64,000 nucleotides of DNA from Parasponia andersonii (GCA_002914805.1 JXTB01000033.1:1437141-1501140), one strand, 5' to 3'; positions 1 through 11,151 are shown, counted from the first letter of the stretch. Program-made: numbers and translations. Notes: generated from the sequence alone by a model not told the origin.

Positions 1-141
1 AGAGGTATTAGATCTATTCTCTTTATATGTTCTTATTTGCTATGAATTAATACTATGCACTCATATAGTCAATTGTTTTGAGAAAATTTTTGAATATTCC
101 TAGGCCAATCTTTCGCTGCGAAAATCGTTTTAAATCCAACA
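1..141. mobile_element. Terminal 141 bp of an LTR cut by the window edge
   Basis: These bases match, in reverse complement, the first ~140 bp of the solo LTR at 39376-41206. Shared blocks run from the sequence around 'gtattagatctattctc' to 'aatccaaca', with scattered substitutions and small indels, and similarity stops abruptly at base 141. To the right lies copia reverse transcriptase coding sequence, so this is the outer edge of an LTR, or of a whole element, that inserted into the copia RT. The five bases after it (GATCA, 142-146) should be the target duplication, but the other copy is outside the window. Whether it is a solo LTR or the 3' LTR of a full element cannot be told. Confidence 0.8.
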
Positions 142-906
142 GATCACCATGTAAGAAATGCATCATTGACGTCAAGTTGGTGGAGATGCCATCCTTGAAT
201 TGCCGTAATACTAAGTACGACATAGACGGTAACTAGCTTGGCAACTGGGGCAAAAGTCTCTTTATAATCAAAACCTTCAATCTGACTATATTCTTTGGCA
301 ACCAAATGAGCCTTGTAACACTCTATCGTTCCATCAGATTTGAGCTTCAGTTTGTACACCCATTTACATCCTATAGGCTTCTTGCCAGGTGGGAGAGGCA
401 TAAGTATCCGTGTACGGTTTGCTTGGAGGGCTTGAATTTCATTGTGCATGGCTATGCGTCATAAAAGATCCTTTATGGCCTATAAGAAACTAGATAATTC
501 TTTTGTAATGGTTAAAGAGGTGGCAAAATTTTTATCAGAGGTGGATAATCGATCATAGGAAAGTACTTGAGAGATTTTTTGGCATACCTGATGTGGTGAC
601 CATACCAGAGGTGGATGATGGAGCAAGCCGAGATGGGAGTGATGCTTCCACACGATAATTCTGAAGAAAAGTGGGTCATTTCGTTAGTCTTGTGGAGTGA
701 TGACGTGCAGGGATAGGTATGGAGCTAGTTGGAGCCATATGAGGAAAGTTGATGTCAATATTTTTAAGCTTATTAATCTCTGGTGGAGTATTTGTGGATG
801 TCTTTGTGGGACTTTGTAACGTGTTAATTAGAATCATCATCATAAATAGGATTATTAGAAGTTAGTGTTATGGGATTCTTAATGGCAATAGAAGTGTATT
901 TGAAAG
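142..906 (-). pseudogene. Copia element 1: linker and N-terminal reverse transcriptase
   Basis: The minus strand of 449-144 encodes the start of a Ty1/copia reverse transcriptase (RVT_2 family). Recognisable blocks are GCKWVYKLK, an AKEYSQIEGFDY segment, TFAPVAK and LHQLDVNDAF. In the family this domain copies the element RNA into DNA in cytoplasmic particles. Just after the AFL residues the frame is lost by an apparent one-base change, and the LTR at 1-141 follows a few bases on, so the YxDD catalytic region is absent from the window. Bases 450-906 are the linker upstream of RT, in poor frame. They end in GAAAT, the left target duplication (907-911) of the Tat element. The sequence resumes at 14187. 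Confidence 0.85.
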
Positions 907-911
907 GAAAT

Positions 912-1739
912 TGTTGGAGCAGTTTCTCACCAGCTGTCCATGTGTCTCTGAACCGCTGATGCTGTATTCTCCAACTGTTCACGTGTCCTCGCTTTCCCAA
1001 AGTACTTTGAACTCCAAGTAGGGTCGGAGAGGCGGGGGTGACCACCTGTAAAGACTCTCTGATGCTTAAGTCAGTGGTCAATCTTTGATTTAGGGTAGTA
1101 AGGAATTAGTTCTATACGAGTATATATTTGTTTCTTGCTCATAAGCTTTTGTATACACTTCTTTTTGTAAGTGTACATGCCCCTCTCGGGAACGCATGAC
1201 TCATATATATATAGTCCTGAGATTGTGAACTATCCGGGTCTTAATCTCAGGACTGAATATCTTTTTCCTTAAAGTTTTTCTAGAGGTCACGGGCTGAGAT
1301 TACTGTGATCTCATCTGTACCGCTATAGCCTGATTTCCACTGCCTCCTATGGTTAGAGACTGTCAGGAGTACGATTTGGACAAATCGCCGTTCTGTCAGG
1401 GCGGCTTGCCCCTTGCGCACACCTACCCTAGATCGCATTAAATGCTCTGTCTGGGTCTGGAGTTGTGAGTTATTTTTCATTGTATTCTGGTGGAAGACCC
1501 TTGGGGCTTCTAACCCCCCAGCTGTCGAGGTAAGGGTCAGACTGGGCCGGGTCTGTCCAGGGTCTGTGATGGGCTCGACCCTAACCTCAGGCAGCCTAAT
1601 GGTCGATGTGGTATCACGTGTGACCTGCGTGGCCTTTAGCTAATCACTCTCGATAACTGTCAGACAGTGGGCCCTGTTTGTGACCTATTCTGCCGCTTAA
1701 TCATCAACGTGGTGTATGATTTGGGAACGGGTCCCACCA
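912..1739 (-). repeat. 3' LTR of the Tat element
   Basis: It aligns along its length with the right LTR (13357-14181) and with the solo LTR at 24615-25468. Shared landmarks are the TGTTGGAGC start, 'agaggcgggggtg', 'gatgcttaagtcagt', 'tcctgagattgtgaac' and the terminal GGTCCCACC. In the first 51 bases I count five differences from the right LTR, all transitions. This suggests an old insertion eroded mainly at methylated cytosines. The inner end is CCCACCA rather than CCCACA. Confidence 0.92.
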
Positions 1740-1756
1740 CTGCCCCCATTTCCCTA
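1740..1756 (-). promoter_or_regulatory. Polypurine tract of the Tat element
   Basis: Read on the minus strand this is a purine-rich run (TAGGGAAATGGGGGCAG) directly before the start of the 3' LTR (TGGTGGGACC). That is the position and composition expected of the primer for plus-strand DNA synthesis. Confidence 0.65.
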
Positions 1757-1949
1757 CTTGATGGATTCGTATCCATCAAGTGGAGAAATCGTTTATCCGT
1801 TCCTCCAATCTGGGGGATGCACGTGGTTCCCCCCTTACCGATGCGGAGGCACGCCATCCCATGTCACGAAATATGTTTAAATTTTGAAGTTCCGACTGTT
1901 CGGTCTCCTTTGCTCTCCCCTTTTCCAGAAAACTCTTCGGCTCCTCTTC

Positions 1950-1957
1950 TATAAAAG
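1950..1957 (+). promoter_or_regulatory. TATA box of the antisense gene
   Basis: TATAAAAG lies 129 bp upstream of the ATG at 2079, on the plus strand, that is antisense to gag-pol. The leader between them is CT-rich and AT-rich without strong structure, like an ordinary plant 5' UTR. It sits just inside the element, next to the LTR, so the antisense gene appears to have its own RNA polymerase II promoter. Function is inferred from position only. Confidence 0.6.
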
Positions 1958-2078
1958 CCGCAATTATACTCATCTGCCACTTTACTAAAATCTTCAATCA
2001 TTCTAGCCTCATAAAAATCTAGGGTTTCCGATTTCCTCCTTTCCAGAGACTTTTACTCTTTCACTCATATCCAGAACA

Positions 2079-5000
2079 ATGGCTTCAAGTCAAGATCAGG
2101 AATTACACCCCATCGCGGATTCAGAGTTGGATTCACTAAGGAGACAGCTCTGCCTCCCCGATAAAGTGACGCTACAAAGGGTCGAGGGCCCTGTGGATTG
2201 GTATCTTCGTCCCTCTGCCCCCGAAGGCTCCATTATCTTGGGCAGAAAACACCTGGAATGGCTACGATTCCCTCTTCCTCCACTGATCTACCAATTCTTC
2301 GCTTTGACGGGGATCCATACGATGCAATTAAATGCAAACGGGGTCATGATTCTGATGGGGCTTTCCGCCCTGTCAGTTCTCTACAACCTGCATATCGACC
2401 TGGAGGTGGTCTTTTATGCTTATAAACTCACCCTCATCCCCCAAGAAAAGTTCTTACCCCACCTTTTACCTCCAACCGCTACCGGGACGTCATATCTTCT
2501 TGGGCTTGCCGAGGTCAGATAAGCAATGGGACTCCCACGCTAGGCTATACGCCATTGGAGGGGCGTGGTGCTCCCTTTGGGTGAATGGGGAGTACTTCCA
2601 AGTTCCCTCGGCTTTCATGTAGGGTAAGTACTTGATGGTGATTTTTGGGTCTGTGTTCTCTTCGTTTGTTATTGTTCACGTTATTTTGTCTTATGTAGCC
2701 TCGGCAGAAGAGAGTAGGTTCGAGCCACGTTTACCAGCGGGGTGGCTCAAGGGCCTGGAGGGGATCGTTATCTTCGGATCTCCTGGGGACTGCCGGCACA
2801 TCAAGGCCACCCTCAATCCCTAGTGGTGAATATGATGCCTGGGATAGTTTCATACCTTCCCTTCCCCCTGGACACTTGGGTCATCACGAAGTATCTACAG
2901 AGCCGACTTGACGCCTCTGCCCTGAACCGATTCTGCTGGGATGAGCACGACCGAATCGCCATGGTGGGTCGGCAGGTCATGGCTTCGAGCCAATTGGTGG
3001 GCTCCAACGATCTGGTGGTGCCGTCTAGCCACGAGCTTGAGGAAGCTGTAAGGATGGTGGCCGAGGAGTGAGTCAGGCTCAGCAGGGAAGAAGCCGCCGC
3101 CCCCAAGAGGGCTAAGGGTAGGTTCATTTTCGCATCCTTGAGGTTCGTGGGTCAGATTATGGCTGTGACCTAAACATGTTGCTTGTTCTTTACAGGTTCT
3201 GAGACGGGCCTATCGGCTGACCCCTCCCCCGTCAAGGGAGGAGCCACGGGACACAAAGCTCGCCCTAAGGCACCCGCTAGCCGGCATCTCGCGGTACTCT
3301 CAGGAGATGAAGTGCTTGCAGTTTTCCGCTTCGACGCAGGCAGACCTCCATCCGGGGGAATGCCTGCCACACGGACCGTACATGGCGAGGAGATGCTGCT
3401 GAGTCTAGCTGGGAGCTCTGCTGCACCAACCTCGCCCACCCCTGACTCTGGTTCGAAATTGAGTGCTATTTGCCTCAGTGGGGAGATCACCGAGCTCAGT
3501 GGGGGGCTCCGAGGTTGAAGTCTTGACTATCTTCCCCTCCCCCAGTCCCAATAAAGCGGCGACACGAGGTCGGCTCATCTAACGAAGAAGAGGGCTGGGC
3601 GGAGAAGAGGGGCAGGGTTGCCCCCTCATCTGACAGTGATGACGACGGGGCCATGTTGACCCTTCTAAGGAGAAGAAGGTCGGTGCACAGTGGCCCGCCC
3701 AGAGGAGATGCACCACCTCCCGCCGTGGCTGATGGCGCTCCTGGTGGTGCCGAGCTTTCCTCCGTCCCTGCTGCCACTGCTTCGAAGGCATGCCCGGCTG
3801 GCAGAGAGGGTGCCTCACGGCTAGTGGGGCGGGGCCGTGTTCCCCAGACGTGAGCAATGCCCAAAGAGATAGTCCAACCGCAGAGCCGGAGCTGGAGGCA
3901 CTCTCTTTGGAGAACGTCGAGCTGGTCACCAAACGTACTTTCGCGCAGGTTTGGTCCATTCAGTTGCTTCTATGTTTCTTAGCATCCTTGTTAAACACTG
4001 ACCCCCCTTTTTTATTTAACTTGCAGCTGGCCGCCATCTAGTCTTTCTTCTCCTCTCGCGTCAGGGATTTGGCCGAGGAGCTGAGTTCTTCCTTTGTACT
4101 AGCCGAGCGCAGTGAGGCCGCCCTCGCCGAATTGAGGTCTAACTTCGATTTATATTAGAGTCTCGAGGAGGCGAGAGTTAGCAGCATGGTGGCTCACGCT
4201 TTGAGTGTCGAGAGGACCAGGTGCGAAGAGCTGGCTACGAGACTGGCTGAGGCGGAGCCCGACAAACTTGCTCAATCTGAGGCCGCTAGACTGGCTCAAA
4301 ATGAGCTAAGGGTCAAGGAGCAAGAATTGCAGAGCGTGGGGGCAGAGATGGGGCTGGCTTTCGTCACTCGTGACAGGATTGTTGACGATGCCAAAGAAGC
4401 AAGAAAAGCTGAGGCGAAAGCCAAGCTAAAGGCCCATTCTCTGCAACGCAGACTCGACCGGTCCAACGAGGTAAATCGATCTCTCTTCTTAGATCACAAA
4501 AATTTGATAGGTGCTCATGTGGAGATGTCTCGCTAACATAACGAGGATCTTGTCGGTATTAACACTTTTTTGATCGACTTATCGCAGCGGCAAGCGGAGC
4601 TCAGGCTGACGGCACTGAAGGATAGGCTGGCGGACGTGTAGAAACTAAAAATGAGGTACCAGAGGCAGGTGGATGTCCTTTCTGCGGAAAGTTACAGGTC
4701 TGGCTAGGAGAATAGAGAGTTTGAAGGCCACGCTGAGGTGGTAATGCCAGATCAATTTGACGATCAGAAAGGCGTCAAGAGAGACCACTATTCCATCAAG
4801 CACTATATGCAGTAGCTCGAGGATGAGATCAGCATCACGTATCCGGCTGACGTGCTGAAGATGCTTGCTGCGGAAAAGGACGGGCCCTCTACATCTGCTT
4901 CTGGTGCCAAAGAGCTTATCTCCATTTCTGGTCTGCCAGAACGAACTTCGGAAGCCCCTGGTGCTCAGCCTGATCTCGGGGTCTCATCTGGTGAGGGGTC

Positions 5001-5130
5001 TAGCGCGGTCATTGTATCCAGTGATGAATCTGACCCTGGCACGCCACCCTCCACCGGGGTCCAAGTGCCAGGACAAGCCGCGCTCCCATCGACGGAGGTA
5101 ACTAGGGTCCCTAACTTTGTACATTTGTAA
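2079..5130 (+). pseudogene. Antisense gene (aORF) of the Tat element, transposase_28-like, broken copy
   Basis: This plus-strand, intron-containing coding region lies between pol and the 3' LTR. The N-terminal ~150 residues (PLPPLIYQF, LNANGVMILMG, VFYAYKL) resemble the 'putative gypsy type transposon' domain (transposase_28) known from plant Tat antisense ORFs. A Pro/Ser/Gly-rich middle with a basic KRRHE patch and acidic SSNEEEG and SDSDDDG runs follows, then a long Glu/Ala/Leu-rich coiled coil (about 4027-4850) and a Ser-rich tail ending at 5130. Likely introns are 2624-2698, 3118-3195 and 3949-4026, each 75-78 bp with GT-AG ends. The frame is lost near 2436 by an extra C compared with the orphan copy at 46419. 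In-frame stops occur near 2620, 2821, 3069, 3515, 4040, 4155 and 4534. The biochemical role of this family is unknown. Confidence 0.8.
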
Positions 5131-5789
5131 AGCTGACCCTCGTTGTAACTTTCTGAACAAATAATAAGAACAGCGCAATTCTCTTTAGTCTATTTTCTTT
5201 TTCTTTGTTGACCATGTCTGGGGTAAAGTTAAGCCTTGTTATAGCCGTCTGTATAAATAATTATGGGTGACTTATATGGACACGATTTCAGACTATTAGT
5301 GAGTCTTCCTCGGGCCATGACTGCCAAGATTAGTTCCAGAGATAGGGGTGCAAGCTTTGACTCATCCGGTTTTACGGAGGTATAACTTCTGTTATAACTT
5401 GTTTTGGCAGAGTTCGACCCGCGCGTGTGGCTGGACTTCTCCGATCCCAAATGGGACTACGCTCAGAGCCAGCTCCAGAGATTGGTCGACCATTGTTTGG
5501 ACCCGTCGTTGCAAAGGAGAAGGCCTGGGCTCGGCTCTTACCAGGAATGAACAGGCACTACCACTCCGACGTCTCTTTACGAGTCCGTTCGCGACCTGCC
5601 TCCCGTAAGAAGAGTTTGTGAGTGCGCACCACTATTAACCATGCGCTTTATATTTTTAGGACATAATAAACAGACTTTAATCTTAATTTCTGTCTCCACG
5701 TTTGGTTTGGTATTGGACTACTTCCAACGGGTAGACTCCAAATCCGTTCAAGTCCTGCCCATGCGCAAATAAATCATCCCCCGGGTAGA
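5131..5789. other. Tat element 3' region without recognisable genes
   Basis: This non-coding stretch separates the end of the antisense gene from the first tandem repeats. It contains an AATAATAAG sequence near 5160 that could serve as a poly(A) signal for the antisense transcript, and AATAAA at 5667. Short frames here show no similarity I recognise. Confidence 0.5.
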
Positions 5790-6034
5790 GCCTGCTTTCC
5801 TTTAGCTCTTCGTGTGGTTAAAATGTTCCTTAGGGAGGGTCCACTTCCAACAGGTGGATCCCGACCCTACTTTCCTTTAGCTCTTTGTGTAGCTAAAATG
5901 CTCTTTAGGGAGGGTCCGCTTCCAACGGGTGGATCCTGAAGCTAAAGTGTTCCTTATGGAGGGTCCGCTTCCAACGGGTGGATCCCGACCCTGCTTTCCT
6001 TTAGCTCTTCGTGTAGCTAAAATGTTCCTTAGGG
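5790..6034. repeat. Tandem repeat A, unit about 75 bp
   Basis: Just over three units share 'ctttagctcttcgtgtagc', 'aaaatgttccttaggg' and 'gggtccgcttccaacgggt'. One unit, near 5935, is shortened. It lies in the Tat element between the convergent ends of pol and the antisense gene. Such 3'-region arrays are a known property of Ogre/Tat elements. Confidence 0.85.
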
Positions 6035-6545
6035 GGTCTGCTGGCAAGCTTTTGGGCTGCGCACCCCTTTTCTCCTCGTACGTTTTCCCGGGTCATCAGC
6101 AAGCATTTTATTGCACGATGTGATTCTCATAGTACGATCGTTTTCGAGGTCTGCTGGCAAGTTTTAGCCGCACAGCTCCTCCTTCTTCGTACATTTTCTC
6201 GGGTCATCGACTAGCGACGTGATCCCCATAGTACGATCGTTTTTTGAGGTCTGCTGGCAAGCTTTTGGTTGCATAGCTCTTTCCTCTTCGTACGTTTTCT
6301 CAGGTCATCGATGAGCGACGTGACTCCCATAGTACGAGCGTTTTTGAGGTCTGCTGGCAAGTTTTTGGTTGCGCAGCTATTTTCCTCTTCGTACATTTTC
6401 TCGGGTCGTCGACGAGCGATGTGACTCCTATAGTACGAGCATTTTTGAGGTCTGCTGGTAAGTTTTTGGTTGTGCAGCTGTTTTCCTCTTCGTACATTTT
6501 CTCGAGTTGTTGACAAGCAACGTGACTCCCATAATACAATCATTG
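6035..6545. repeat. Tandem repeat B, unit about 100 bp
   Basis: Units start with 'ggtctgctggcaag' at 6035, 6148, 6248, 6348 and 6449, giving spacings of 113, 100, 100 and 101. Each contains 'cttcgtacgttttctcgggt' followed by a 'gtgactcccatagtacga' segment. The regular 100-bp spacing and high identity point to recent unequal exchange or replication slippage. Confidence 0.9.
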
Positions 6546-6558
6546 ATTGCGTGAGTAG

Positions 6559-7025
6559 TGCGTATAGTCCGCAACTGTGGAAGACCCTTTTCCGTGGCAA
6601 CCCGGTATGATTTTTTTGCCTGTGCAACTGAGATGTGGGGTCTGCCACTATGGGCAGACCCTTCTCCGTAGCAGCCTGGTGTGATCTTTTGCATGTGCAA
6701 ATAAAATGTTGGGTCTACCACTGTGGGCAGACCCTTTTCCGTAGCAGCCTAGTGTGATCTTTTGCCTGTGTAAATAAAACGATGGGTCTGACACTGTGGG
6801 CAAACCTTTTCCGTGTGGCAGAGGACCTGACCTATTTCGGAATTAAGCTTTTTAATAATATAAGTGTTCACATGGGTCTCATGTGTGAGTAGTATATGGG
6901 GTCTGCCACTGTGGGCAGACCCCCTTTTTCCATAGCAACCCAAAAGATGAATCCATGCGGCAAAAAGGGAACTTGACCTGTTTTGGATTTAAGCTTTTCA
7001 ATAATATAAGCATTCACATGGTCTT
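6559..7025. repeat. Tandem repeat C, unit about 73 bp, with a longer partial duplication
   Basis: Units carry an imperfect palindrome 'gggtctgccactgtgggcag' at 6638, 6711, 6784 and 6898, with a diverged first unit near 6559. The first three full spacings are 73 bp. The last two units also carry a repeated 'ttaagctttttaataatata'-type segment (about 6840 and 6990), so a larger unit was duplicated as well. The array ends about 20 bp from the pol stop. Confidence 0.85.
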
Positions 7026-7043
7026 ACATCATATGCATGTGTC

Positions 7044-8194
7044 TTACATGTGATACTTTTTCAAGTGTTGCGCGTTCCATGTGTTCGACAAGTTTTTCCC
7101 GGTCTTGAGCTCTTTCAGGACATATGTACCATTGTCGAGTGCTTTGATCACCTCATAGGGTCCGATCCAATTGGAGTCTAGTTTCGAGGAATTCCCTATT
7201 TTAACTTTCAGGACCCAATCTCCGGCATTAAATCGTCGAGCACTAACCTTTTTTGCGTAGTAGGATCTAGCCTGCTGGTGGTACGAAGCCAGGTAGACCA
7301 GGGCCATGTCTCTCGTTTCCTCCAGGAGGTCTGTGTTGCGGCTTAGCTGGCCTTCGTTTAAGGGGGGATCTCTCACCACTTTGGAACGGAGGGTCGGGAG
7401 GCCGACTTCGGTCGAGATCACAGCCTCTGAGCCGTAGACCATGGTGAATGGCGTTCTTCCAGTCGACCTCTGCTCCGTAATTCGATGAGCCCATACAACG
7501 ACCGGCAGCTCTTCTAACCACTTGCCTTTAGCCTCCTGCAAGTTCTTTTTGATGTTGCTGAATATGGCATTGTTCGTTGCCTCCGCTTGACCATTCCCCT
7601 GAGGGTAGTTCACAGAAGAGAAACTGAGCCTTATATCATATAGGTTACATATCTCCTTAACCTTAGCATTTTGGAACTGTGTGCCATGATCGGCGTGTAT
7701 CTCTTTCGGAATCCCGAACCGACAAATTATGTTCTTCCAAATGAAGTTAATCGTGTCTGTCTTGCTAACGGTTGCGTAGGCTTTAGCTTCTACCCATTTG
7801 GTGAAGTAATCCGTGGCCAACAGGACGTACCTCCTTCCCCCTGTACTTCTGGGGAGCTCTCCGACGATGTCCAGACCCCATTTAGCAAACGGCCAGGGGG
7901 TTATGTTTGAATGAAGTACCTCCGCGGGCTGGCGTTTCATTGGGGCGAACCTCTGGCACTTATCACATTTCTTGATGAATCGGGCCGCCTCTTCATCATG
8001 TATGGCCAGAAGTATCCAGCCTTTAGAGCCTTGTGGGCGAGGCTGCGTCTGCCAGAGTGGTTGCTGTATACTCCCTCGTGGATTTCCTCCATTAGCTTTT
8101 GCGCTTCGACAGGACCTATGCACCACAGCATCGGACCCATTATCGATCTTCTGTATAGTTGTTCCCCTACCATCGAGTACCTGGCAGTCTTCAA
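7044..8194 (-). pseudogene. Tat integrase
   Basis: This is the Ty3/gypsy integrase region at the C-terminal end of pol, which inserts the cDNA into the chromosome. Reading on the minus strand, the zinc-binding H2C2 region (NHSGRRSLAHK, then CDKCQRFA) comes first, in a different frame. A long open stretch follows with the catalytic core: WGLDIVGELP (first Asp), HADHGTQF (second Asp) and GQAEATNNAI (Glu). The C-terminal part has a YVLLATDYFTKWVEAK block and a GPYEVIKALDNGTY motif typical of the gypsy integrase tail. A frameshift near 8100 separates the zinc finger from the core. The core itself is uninterrupted to the stop at 7044, the best-preserved part of this element. Confidence 0.92.
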
Positions 8195-8381
8195 CCTGAC
8201 CGATCTTGCTTCTCAGGGGTCCGCGGGTAGGTTCTCCAACGTCAAATACTGGGTGATGGGTTTCATCTACCTTTCGTCAGTAGTTCCGGTTGCGAACACA
8301 TGGTGTGCAGGGGGGTTCCTCCATGCTCCCGCCTTCTAGGAGAACTTCTATGCTTCCAGCCGTACCCCGGTTGACGCACTC

Positions 8382-8834
8382 TTAGCTAGCTCGTCGGCCC
8401 CTGGGGATCGATTCGATATTGAAATTGTCAAAGCGAGATTTTGCCCCCATTACCTTGGAGAAGTACCTGTGCAACTTCGGTTCTTTTACTTCGAAGTTTC
8501 CCTTGACCTGACCCGCAATCAACTGCGAGTCGGTCTTTTCTGCGATGTTCTCTACTCCAAACTGTAGTGCCAGCTCAAGGCCTTGCAGCAGTGCCTCGTA
8601 CTCTGTCTCATTGTTAGTCACCTGGAAGCTGAGCCTCAATGCCTTCTCAACTCTGAGACCCATTGGGGTCTGCAGGACTATCCCGATACCTAACCTTGAG
8701 GTATTCGTGGATCCGTCGGTATACAGTGTCCAGGCTGAAGGGGAGCGAAGTTGAGACATCTGAGACGGGTCGTGCAGCTCGCCAAAGGATTCAATTTCTA
8801 CCAAGAAATCCGCCATGACTTGTCCTTTCTTCAC
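8382..8834 (-). pseudogene. Tat RNase H
   Basis: The minus strand encodes an RNase H domain with the expected acidic residues: LYTDGST (Asp), NNETEYEALL (Glu) and EKTDSQLIAGQV (Asp). In the family this domain removes the RNA template during reverse transcription and is fused downstream of RT. It is in the same frame as the RT (9081-9944) but separated from it by in-frame stops near 9081 and 8970. The frame ends after a GRRAS segment before the integrase. The copy is therefore not translated as one polyprotein. Confidence 0.9.
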
Positions 8835-9080
8835 CGCTCGAGGTCGATACTCGATATCGTATATTCCCAGCTCGATGGCCTACTTGGTCAGTCGTCCCGA
8901 CAGGTCTGGCTTAGCCAAAATTTGGAGGATGGGGAAATCCATATACACGGTGACTGAGTGTACCTCAAATTACTACCGGAGTTTCTTTTTAGCGTTGATC
9001 AGAGTGAGGACCAGCTTTTCTACCACACTATATCGCGTCTCGGCATCCAGGAGCATGCGGCTTATATAAAACACCGGTTT

Positions 9081-10974
9081 CTATTTACCGTCTTCCTCGG
9101 CGAATAGTACGGCCCTGATCACTATTTCGGACACTGCTAAATAGGCGTACAGGCGCTTCCCCTCTACTGGGGAAGCCAGGATAGGGGAGTTACTCAAATA
9201 CAACTTGAGATCTGTTAGTGTTCTGTCCTGTTCCTCCCTCCAGATGATAGTAGAGCTTTTCTTCAAGCATTGGAAGAAAGGTTTGCATCTGTCGGACATC
9301 TTGGATACGAATCGGCTGAGAACGGCTATCTTCCCAGCTAGGCGTTGGACCTCCCGAATGGTGGAGGGCCTCTGCAAATCTGCGATCGAGGTCAGCTGGG
9401 TCAGGTTTGCCTCAATACCCCTCCTACTCACGATATGCCCTAGGAATTGACCAGAGGACACCCCAAACACACATTTTTTGGGATTCAGATGCATCCAATA
9501 TTGCCTTAGAATTTGAAAACATTCATCTAAGTGTCCCAGATGGTCTGAATCTTCTCTGCTCTTTACGACCATGTCGTCTATATAGACCTCCATAGTCTTC
9601 CCTAGTAGCCTGGCGAACATTTTATTCATAAACCTTTGGTAGGTTGCCCCCGCGTTTTTTAAGCCAAATGACATACGCCTGTAGCAGTACAGACCACGCT
9701 CAGTGATAAAAGCCGTGTGGATCTGGTCTTCCGCGTACAGGGGAATCTGGTTGTACCCAGAGTAAGCATCCAAAAGGCTCATTCTGTTGAATCCCGCCGT
9801 CGCATCTACCATTTGGCCGATTCTTGGCAGGGGGAAGCTATCCTTCGGGCAGACCTTATTCAGGTTGGTGAAGTCTATGCAAATATGGTCATCGCCGGTT
9901 TTCTTCTTCACCACTATCGGGTTAGAGACCCAACGCAGGTACACACATTCCCTGATCAGACCGTTCTCCAGCAGCTTCTCTACCTCCTTGTTGATTGCCC
10001 TGTTTTTCTCTGGTGCGAACCTTCGGGGTTTCTGCCTGACTGAAGGGAAATTGGGATCTATGTTNGAGAACGGCTATCTTCCCAGCTAGGCGTTGGACCT
10101 CCCGAATGGTGGAGGGCCTCTGCAAATCTGCGATCGAGGTCAGCTGGGTCAGGTTTGCCTCAATACCCCTCCTACTCACGATATGCCCTAGGAATTGACC
10201 AGAGGACACCCCAAACACACATTTTTTGGGATTCAGATGCATCCAATATTGCCTTAGAATTTGAAAACATTCATCTAAGTGTCCCAGATGGTCTGAATCT
10301 TCTCTGCTCTTTACGACCATGTCGTCTATATAGACCTCCATAGTCTTCCCTAGTAGCCTGGCGAACATTTTATTCATAAACCTTTGGTAGGTTGCCCCCG
10401 CGTTTTTTAAGCCAAATGACATACGCCTGTAGCAGTACAGACCACGCTCAGTGATAAAAGCCGTGTGGATCTGGTCTTCCGCGTACAGGGGAATCTGGTT
10501 GTACCCAGAGTAAGCATCCAAAAGGCTCATTCTGTTGAATCCCGCCGTCGCATCTACCATTTGGCCGATTCTTGGCAGGGGGAAGCTATCCTTCAGGCAG
10601 ACCTTATTCAGGTTGGTGAAGTCTATGCAAATATGGTCATCGCCGGTTTTCTTCTTCACCACTATCGGGTTAGAGACCCAACGCAGGTACACACATTCCC
10701 TGATCAGACCGTTCTCCAGCAGCTTCTCTACCTCCTTGTTGATTGCCCTGTTTTTCTCTGGTGCGAACCTTCGGGGTTTCTGCCTGACTGAAGGGAAATT
10801 GGGATCTATGTTTATCCAGTGGCAGGTGTGTGCGGGGTCTATCCTGGGCATGTCATCGTGAGACCACGTGAAGACGTCCTCGTTTCGCTTCAGGAATCCC
10901 AACATTTCGTTCTTTTGCTCCTCGGGTAATAAGGCCCCGATTAGAACCACTTTCGCCGGTTCTGCTTCTTTCAA
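9081..10974 (-). pseudogene. Tat reverse transcriptase, disrupted by an assembly duplication
   Basis: The minus strand carries the Ty3/gypsy RT: a RKNRA-type entry region, RWVSNPIVVKKKTGD, the SLLDAYSGYNQI block, FGLKNAGATYQRFMN, the catalytic YIDDMVVKS and FLGHIVSRRGIE, then the start of the connection domain. The middle 747 bp are present twice, either side of a single N at 10065. The left copy is in the frame of 9081-9944 and the right copy in the frame ending at 10974. Removing one copy plus the N (748 bases) brings both into one frame. RT is therefore probably intact across this region in the real genome, up to the stop near 9081. Confidence 0.88.
9318..10812. other. Assembly gap (N at 10065) between near-identical 747-bp copies
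   Basis: Bases 9318-10064 and 10066-10812 are direct copies. I see one difference between them: 'ccttcgggcag' against 'ccttcaggcag', which changes a Pro codon to Leu on the minus strand. A single N lies exactly between the copies. This is what results when two contig ends overlap but were joined with a placeholder instead of merged. Confidence 0.9.
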
Positions 10975-11151
10975 AGGGACTGCTACCAGCTCCTCGATCG
11001 TGGATTTTGAACCGTCAGACTCCTCTTCGATTCGCTTCAGGTACCCTGGTAGGCGGTCCTTTGATTGCTATTCGTCCTCAGTCGTGGCGCTTGCACTCGC
11101 GTCGACTCCCCTCAGGGCAGTTGAAAAGCACTTCCTTACGGAGGCCTGGTC

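Noticed and set aside
1280-1997. Frames on both strands inside and beside the Tat LTR
   Set aside because: They overlap the LTR and its reverse, recur in the other LTR copies and show no protein-like features.
2079-5130. Antisense gene as an ordinary host gene
   Set aside because: It lies inside the TSD-bounded Tat element and has a second copy lacking host context.
5790-7025. Evenly spaced repeats resembling a CRISPR array
   Set aside because: Whole units repeat without unique spacers, inside a plant retrotransposon.
9717-10861. Plus-strand frames of about 108 codons, twice
   Set aside because: They are antisense shadows of the Tat RT, appearing twice because of the assembly duplication.
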